From positions 1 to 64,000 of the forward strand of contig NZ_JAPIVP010000014.1 of assembly GCF_026239555.1 (NCBI RefSeq): a stretch of 64,000 bases of DNA, read 5' to 3'. A program made the translations under genes and the position numbers. This document shows positions 59,252 through 64,000 of the stretch, piece by piece. Origin of the DNA: Pedobacter sp. PF22-3. GTDB lineage: Bacteria; Bacteroidota; Bacteroidia; Sphingobacteriales; Sphingobacteriaceae. Each line of letters begins with the position of its first letter. The first letter of the stretch is position 1. The notes beneath the pieces were generated by a model, which saw nothing but the letters and a program-made list of their open reading frames with translations, did not search any database and was not told the origin of the DNA.

Positions 59252-60349
59252 TTAAATAACACAGGCTTTGTTCCTTAAAAACTGATCGGCTAAAACCAGG
59301 GCAGCCATAGCCTCAACAATGACTACTGCTCTTGGTACCACACAAGGATCATGTCGGCCTTTGCCTTTAATCTCCGAAGCTTCGCCAGCTGCATTGATGG
59401 TTTGTTGGTTATGCATAATGGTTGCTACTGGTTTAAACGCTACTTTAAAGGTAATATCCATTCCATTAGAAATGCCTCCTAAAATACCACCTGCATAATT
59501 GGTGGTGGTTTTAAATACTTTAGAATCTGCAGCTTTGGGTTGAGGGATATCATTGTGCTGCGATCCGCGTAATTCGCTTCCGGCAAAACCCGAGCCATAT
59601 TCGAAACCATGAACGGCATTAATGCTGAGCATGGCCTTGCCTAAATCTGCATGCAGTTTATCAAAAACAGGTTCGCCTAAGCCTGCAGGACAGCCTTTTA
59701 CGATGCAGCCAATTTTTCCGCCAACGGTATCGCCATCTTTTCTAACTGCATCAATAAATTCGATCATTTCATGAGCGGTTGCGGGGTCTGCACAGCGCAC
59801 AATATTCTCTTCTCTGATTTGCAATAAGGCAGATAAATCATTGCTTTCTAAATTAGGCGCTTCAATTGTTCCTACTGAAGTTACATGGGCAAAAATTTCG
59901 ATACCTTGTTGTTTTAAAAACAATTTTGCAATTGCTCCGGCTGCTACACGGGCTGCAGTTTCGCGTGCTGAAGAACGCCCTCCACCTCGGTGATCACGGA
60001 TCCCATACTTTGCATCGTAAACATAATCAGCATGGCTCGGACGGTAAACATCAACATTATGTCCATAATCTTTTGAACGCTGATCTTCATTAGGGATTAA
60101 AAGCGCAATCGGTGTACCGGTACTTTTTCCTTCAAATACACCCGATAAAATTTGAACGGTATCGCTTTCTTTTCTTTGCGTGGTGATCTTGGATTGGCCT
60201 GGTTTACGTTTGTCTAGTTCTGATTGGATAAAATCCAGATCAATATCCAATTGCGCCGGACAGCCATCAATAATTACCCCAATGGCTACGCCATGAGATT
60301 CGCCAAAAGTAGTGATGCGAAAAAGTTGTCCGAATGAGTTGCCTGCCAT
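59252..60349 (-). CDS. aroC: Chorismate synthase
   Basis: A 365-residue enzyme that removes phosphate from 5-enolpyruvylshikimate-3-phosphate to give chorismate, needing reduced FMN. Family signatures are all present: [18 protein letters not shown] at the N-terminus, [41 protein letters not shown] in the middle, and [19 protein letters not shown] near the end. Full length. It lies downstream of aroA on the same strand, separated by 150 bases of repeat-like sequence, in a shikimate pathway cluster. Confidence 0.97.
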   Translation of the reverse strand: MAGNSFGQLFRITTFGESHGVAIGVIIDGCPAQLDIDLDFIQSELDKRKPGQSKITTQRKESDTVQILSGVFEGKSTGTPIALLIPNEDQRSKDYGHNVDVYRPSHADYVYDAKYGIRDHRGGGRSSARETAARVAAGAIAKLFLKQQGIEIFAHVTSVGTIEAPNLESNDLSALLQIREENIVRCADPATAHEMIEFIDAVRKDGDTVGGKIGCIVKGCPAGLGEPVFDKLHADLGKAMLSINAVHGFEYGSGFAGSELRGSQHNDIPQPKAADSKVFKTTTNYAGGILGGISNGMDITFKVAFKPVATIMHNQQTINAAGEASEIKGKGRHDPCVVPRAVVIVEAMAALVLADQFLRNKACVI

Positions 60350-60498
60350 ATTTGATTTTAGATGTGAGAAGCCAGATATGAGATTTGAGCAGTACCCATT
60401 CTATCTAAACTTCAGATTTTAATTTTAATTATTTTACGTTAAGAGGTTAGCATTGAGCTATGTGATTTGAGAATTTCAGCTGTCTCAAATCTAGTGTA
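60350..60498. repeat. Spacer with GATTTGAGA-type repeats
   Basis: GATTTGAGA (60464-60472) pairs with TCTCAAATC (60483-60491), a 9-bp hairpin between aroA and aroC, and further 'GATATGAGATTTGAG' text lies at 60377-60391. It looks like a simple dispersed repeat. Confidence 0.5.
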
Positions 60499-61788
60499 TC
60501 AAATCTCACTGACCTCAAACCCTGCTTTTTTCAAATCTTCCCAATAATAAGGATAAGATTTTTCTACTACCTGCATTTCTTCAATTTCAACTTCGTTAAT
60601 CAATAGTGCAAGAGGAGCAAAAGCCATTGCCATACGGTGGTCCTCGTAGGTTGCAAAAGTAACTTTATCAGGAAAATGAAGGTTATCTGTATTTAAAGTA
60701 TAAACGAGATTATTTTCAGTTAAAGTAACGCCAATTTTGGCCAATTCGTTCTGAAGGGCTGCAATACGGTCTGTTTCTTTAATTTTTAAGGTTTCTAAAC
60801 CTGTAAAAGCCATATTTTTACCTAAGGCTGCAGCAATAACGATAATTGTTTGTGCTAAATCCGGACAGGTTTTTAAGTCTAAAACTTGCTTTGTATCTAA
60901 AGAAAGGCCTAAGTTGCTAACCGCTATTCCATTATCGGTTTTGCTGGTGGCTATACCAAAAATCTTCATGATATTTTTGATCTGGCTATCACCCTGTAAA
61001 CTTTTTTCTTTTAAGGCAGGCAAACTAATTTCTGCCTCATCAGCTAAAGCTGCAATGCTATACCAATAGGAAGCTGCACTCCAATCGGGCTCAACAACTA
61101 AGGTACCTGGTTTAAAAGCCTGCGGTTTAATGGAAATTGAATTTCCATCCCAGTGATGTTCGATACCAACTTCTGCAAGCATATCCAGGGTCATATCTAC
61201 ATATGGCTTAGAGGTAAGCTCCCCCTCAATTTCTAAAGTTAAACCTTGAGGTAGGATAGGGGCAATCATCAGCAAGGCTGAAATATATTGACTACTGATA
61301 TCACCTTTAATTTTTACCTGGTTCGTTTTCTGGTCCAACGGGCCATTAATGTTTAGTGGTGGAAAACCTTCAGCCTCCGCATAGGAAATGTCAGCGCCTA
61401 TGGTTTTTAATGCTTCAGCCAGAATACCGATAGGGCGTTGTTTCATACGCTCGGTTCCGGTAAGTAAGAAATTCCCGTTTTTGGCCGAAAGATAAGCAGA
61501 TAAGAAGCGCATAGCGGTTCCTGCAGGACCAACGTCAACCAGTTCGGAGTTTTCAGTTTTCAGTTTGGAGTCTGCTCCCAACTCACTGGTTTCAATTCCC
61601 AACTTGTTTAGGATACCATTTAATGTTATTGTATCAGCTGCATTGGAGAGATTTTCAACTTTAACCAATTTCTTGCTTAAAGCGCTAATAATAAGTGCTC
61701 TGTTGCATTCGCTTTTCGAGCCTGTTAATTGGATTTCCGTATTAATATTCTTGGTTCCTTTAAAAGAAACTAAGGCATTTTTAGACAT
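60499..61788 (-). CDS. aroA: 3-phosphoshikimate 1-carboxyvinyltransferase (EPSP synthase)
   Basis: A 429-residue enzyme joining phosphoenolpyruvate to shikimate-3-phosphate. LTGSKSECNRALIISAL is the substrate-binding N-terminal motif, VDVGPAGTAMRFLSAYL the PEP-binding loop, IKGDISSQYISALLMIAPIL the central motif, and LKIKETDRI and YEDHRMAMAFAPL the C-terminal ones. Residues about 68-83 (SELGADSKLKTENSEL) look like an insertion encoded by dispersed-repeat-like DNA. It lies between the DAHP synthase-chorismate mutase gene and aroC. Confidence 0.95.
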   Translation of the reverse strand: MSKNALVSFKGTKNINTEIQLTGSKSECNRALIISALSKKLVKVENLSNAADTITLNGILNKLGIETSELGADSKLKTENSELVDVGPAGTAMRFLSAYLSAKNGNFLLTGTERMKQRPIGILAEALKTIGADISYAEAEGFPPLNINGPLDQKTNQVKIKGDISSQYISALLMIAPILPQGLTLEIEGELTSKPYVDMTLDMLAEVGIEHHWDGNSISIKPQAFKPGTLVVEPDWSAASYWYSIAALADEAEISLPALKEKSLQGDSQIKNIMKIFGIATSKTDNGIAVSNLGLSLDTKQVLDLKTCPDLAQTIIVIAAALGKNMAFTGLETLKIKETDRIAALQNELAKIGVTLTENNLVYTLNTDNLHFPDKVTFATYEDHRMAMAFAPLALLINEVEIEEMQVVEKSYPYYWEDLKKAGFEVSEI

Positions 61789-61815
61789 TTTATTCTGTTT
61801 TATGCTTAAATGTAA

Positions 61816-61839
61816 GTGTCAGATGGAAACATCTGACAC
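61816..61839. terminator. Hairpin with GAAA loop between DAHP synthase and aroA
   Basis: GTGTCAGATG (61816-61825) pairs perfectly with CATCTGACAC (61830-61839) around GAAA (plus strand). It lies 28 bases upstream of the aroA start. Without a strong T tract it may be a processing or attenuation hairpin or a REP rather than a terminator. Confidence 0.5.
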
Positions 61840-61922
61840 CACATCAATAATGTTATATGTAGAGGATTTCTTTTTTAGGATTTTGTTTTTACCCTCCACC
61901 TTAAACCCCTCAACCCTTTACC

Positions 61923-63062
61923 TTATTTACTAACTTCAGTATGTTGTTCAGCAGCAATGCCTTTTTCAGCTTTGCCAGCATTCATAATTTCAGTTTGCTT
62001 ACGGATAGATTCACCGTGCATTAATTCTAAGAATTTCTCTGTAAAGTTTAAATCTAATTTTAAAGCTTTTGCAAAAGCATGACCTTTTTTGATGATGGCA
62101 TCCCAACGGTTAACCTGTAAAATCGTTACCTGGTTATCACGCTTAAATTCACCGATTTTCTCTACAATAGCCATACGCTCACCCAATTTTTGTAATAAGA
62201 TATCATCAATTTTATCGATTGATTTACGTAGTTCAGCTAATTTATCGGCAGATGCTTCGTTTGGTGCTTCTGGTTCACGCACAGTTAAACGCTCTACCAA
62301 TTCTGCTAAAGCAGCTGGTGTAACTTGTTGTTTAGCATCTGTCCAGGCAACTGAAGGATCTACGTGAGATTCGATCATTAAACCTTGCATATCTAAATCT
62401 AGTGCTTTTTGAGAAACATAAGGGATCAACTCACGGTTACCGCAGATATGGCTTGGATCGTTGATGATTGGAAGTTCAGGGCATAAAGTTTTTAACTGGA
62501 TAGCCATTTCCCACATCGGTTCGTTACGGAAAGAACTTTTTTCGAACGAGGAGAAACCGCGGTGGATAGCACCGATTTTAGTAATGCCCGCACCATTGAT
62601 CCGCTCAATTGCACCGATCCATAACTGTAAATCCGGGTTTACCGGGTTTTTGATCAATACCGGAACATCATGGCCTTTTAAAGCATCAGCAATTTCCTGA
62701 ACAGTGAAAGGATTTACCGTAGAACGTGCGCCGATCCAAAGGATATCAACACCAGCTGCTAAAGCCTCTTCAACATGTTTTGCATTGGCAACCTCAACAG
62801 CCGTTGGCAAACCTGTTTCTGCTTTAGCGCGCTTTAACCATTCTAAACCAATACTTCCGATTCCTTCAAATTCTCCCGGACGGGTACGTGGTTTCCAGAT
62901 ACCTGCTCTCAATACAGATACTTTACCGGTAGCGGCTAATAAATGCGCTGTAGTTAATAATTGTTCTTCAGTTTCTGCACTGCAAGGACCAGAAATGATT
63001 AATGGTTCGTTGTTTACGTTTAACCAGGTGTTTAAAGGCTGAATGTTTAAATTAAGTTTCAT
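61923..63062 (-). CDS. DAHP synthase fused to chorismate mutase
   Basis: A 379-residue bifunctional enzyme. Residues 1-265 are a short DAHP synthase of the type I-beta (KDPG-aldolase-like) group: IISGPCSAETEEQLL, LRAGIWKPRTRPGEFEGIG, LIKNPVNPDLQLW, IINDPSHICGNRELI. Residues 275-365 are an AroQ-type chorismate mutase (LAELRKSIDKIDDILLQKLGERMAIVEKIGEFK). It makes the first committed shikimate-pathway intermediate and converts chorismate to prephenate; the fused mutase often gives feedback control by prephenate. It lies 120 bases downstream of pheA. Confidence 0.95.
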   Translation of the reverse strand: MKLNLNIQPLNTWLNVNNEPLIISGPCSAETEEQLLTTAHLLAATGKVSVLRAGIWKPRTRPGEFEGIGSIGLEWLKRAKAETGLPTAVEVANAKHVEEALAAGVDILWIGARSTVNPFTVQEIADALKGHDVPVLIKNPVNPDLQLWIGAIERINGAGITKIGAIHRGFSSFEKSSFRNEPMWEMAIQLKTLCPELPIINDPSHICGNRELIPYVSQKALDLDMQGLMIESHVDPSVAWTDAKQQVTPAALAELVERLTVREPEAPNEASADKLAELRKSIDKIDDILLQKLGERMAIVEKIGEFKRDNQVTILQVNRWDAIIKKGHAFAKALKLDLNFTEKFLELMHGESIRKQTEIMNAGKAEKGIAAEQHTEVSK

Positions 63063-63181
63063 GATGACGGGTTTATTTAAAGTCCAGAGTCCCTTGGCGG
63101 AAGTCCGGTTTATATTTTATATTGTTTATTTGTGATGTTGTTGGATTGAATTGCCAACTGAAAATTGTTTACTGCTGGCTG

Positions 63182-64000
63182 TTACACTTTATCGTTCTTT
63201 TGATACTCGCCTAATATGTTAAAGTTCGATGTATATTTTAGTGCCTTTCTAATGGCTTTATCATACTTTTCGGTACTTGGCCATTCTAAATCAACGTAAA
63301 AGTAATATTCGTTTCTTTTACCTAGAACAGGCATAGATTGTATTTTTGTTAAGCTTACCTCTTGTTCAGCAAAAATATTTAACACAGTTGCCAATGAGCC
63401 GGCTTTGTGTCCAACCTGAAAGCAAATGGAGGCTTTATTTATTTTCTTTCCTTCGTCTGTTTTGTCTTTTTTAAGAATCAAAAAACGCGTGTAATTTTTT
63501 TTGTTTGATTCTACACGGCGTTCTAAAATATTTAAGCCGTAAAGTTCTGCAGCTAAGTTATTTGCGATAGCCATGGTGTCTGTTAGTTGCTCTTGCTGGA
63601 TGCGTTTTGCACATGCAGCAGTATCGTTGCTTTCTACAATTTTAATGTGTGGATAATCGTAAAAGAAATCGATGCATTGACGAATGGCAATAGGGTGTGA
63701 AGTAACTACTTTAATATCTTCAAACTTTACGCCTGGTAGCGCCATTAAGTGCAATTGGATAGCTAAATAGACCTCGCCCACAACAGAAAAACCAAAATCC
63801 CTGATCAGTGTATAGTTTGGCAACAAACTGCCGGCAATAGAGTTTTCTATAGCCATTACTACGAAATCGGCTTCGTTTTTCTCTAGCTTATCGCAAGTCT
63901 CTTTAAAAGAATTACACTCCACAGTTTCAATGTCTTTACCAAAGAATTTGTATGCAGCTTCTTCGTGGAAAGATGCTTTAATACCCTGAATTGCTACTCG
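63182..64000 (-). CDS. pheA: Prephenate dehydratase (5' end beyond the window)
   Basis: The frame is open to the window edge (VAIQGIKASFHEEAAYKFFG at 64000 reading left), so the first few codons are missing. The catalytic domain has DFVVMAIENSIAGSLLPNYTLI and the active-site TRF in NYTRFLIL. The C-terminal ACT domain (KASICFQVGHKAGSLATVLNIFAEQEVSLTKIQSMPV) gives phenylalanine feedback control. It converts prephenate to phenylpyruvate and heads the minus-strand aromatic cluster seen here. No chorismate mutase domain is attached; that activity is on the next gene. Confidence 0.95.
   Translation of the reverse strand, partial: RVAIQGIKASFHEEAAYKFFGKDIETVECNSFKETCDKLEKNEADFVVMAIENSIAGSLLPNYTLIRDFGFSVVGEVYLAIQLHLMALPGVKFEDIKVVTSHPIAIRQCIDFFYDYPHIKIVESNDTAACAKRIQQEQLTDTMAIANNLAAELYGLNILERRVESNKKNYTRFLILKKDKTDEGKKINKASICFQVGHKAGSLATVLNIFAEQEVSLTKIQSMPVLGKRNEYYFYVDLEWPSTEKYDKAIRKALKYTSNFNILGEYQKNDKV

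Noticed and set aside
1-64000. CRISPR arrays
   Set aside because: No regular series of direct repeats with unique spacers was seen; all repeated text consists of isolated palindromes or pairs.

Overview
The window looks like chromosome from a Bacteroidota species of the family Sphingobacteriaceae, probably Pedobacter or a close relative. The evidence is a SusC/SusD pair, many 'SKK'-type lipoproteins, DUF6266, DUF1573, DUF1684, DUF3570 and DUF6520 proteins, promoters of the Bacteroidota type (TTTG then TAnnTTTG), almost no Shine-Dalgarno sequences, and many short palindromic repeats between genes. Both window ends cut through genes.

Layout. 0-3.8 kb: a PL9-type polysaccharide lyase lipoprotein, a repeat-rich spacer, an MBL-fold hydrolase and a DUF6266 protein. 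3.8-11 kb: a tRNA-Leu(GAG) preceded by a dead partial copy of itself, then an AT-rich accessory segment. That segment carries a HipA-like kinase/DUF3037 pair, a PD-(D/E)XK nuclease-like protein, an unknown protein and a YhcG/DUF1016 nuclease. It ends at a SnoaL-like gene that has lost its 5' part, so it looks like a small defence or mobility island. 11-20.8 kb: secreted hydrolases, an AraC regulator, two GNAT or S12-type genes, a DUF6055 metalloprotease-like lipoprotein and a GH2 glycosidase. 21-25 kb: a five-gene stressosome operon (RsbR, RsbS, RsbT, a fused kinase/PP2C phosphatase, and a histidine kinase), followed by a 5'-truncated DUF3570 gene.

26-31 kb: an alpha/beta hydrolase, two tiny tandem membrane-peptide ORFs, and a YcaQ-type glycosylase, EamA exporter and GNAT set divergent from a LysR regulator with a clear operator. 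31.4-38.3 kb: a TMEM220 gene and a complete eboABCDEF operon, a conserved export or metabolite-traffic cluster. 38.3-41.1 kb: repeats, a small lipoprotein, an XRE regulator, and an unannotated stretch with strong nested complementarity that may encode a structured RNA. 41.1-50.8 kb: a TlpA-SusC-SusD operon, DUF6520, a MauE-like protein, a Crp/Fnr-type regulator and unknown proteins. 50.9-58.5 kb: an aminotransferase, DUF1573, a fused E1 alpha/beta 2-oxoacid dehydrogenase, and a convergent TPR histidine kinase/LytTR regulator pair. 58.6-64 kb: DUF1684 and aromatic amino acid genes in order on the minus strand: pheA, DAHP synthase-chorismate mutase, aroA, aroC.

The best candidates for new biology are the structured element at 39.9-40.2 kb, the tRNA-Leu-linked island with its REP-invaded tRNA remnant, the SD-led 42-residue ORF at 16.4 kb, and the tandem small membrane ORFs at 27.3-27.6 kb. 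All names rest on reading motifs by eye; no database search was possible.
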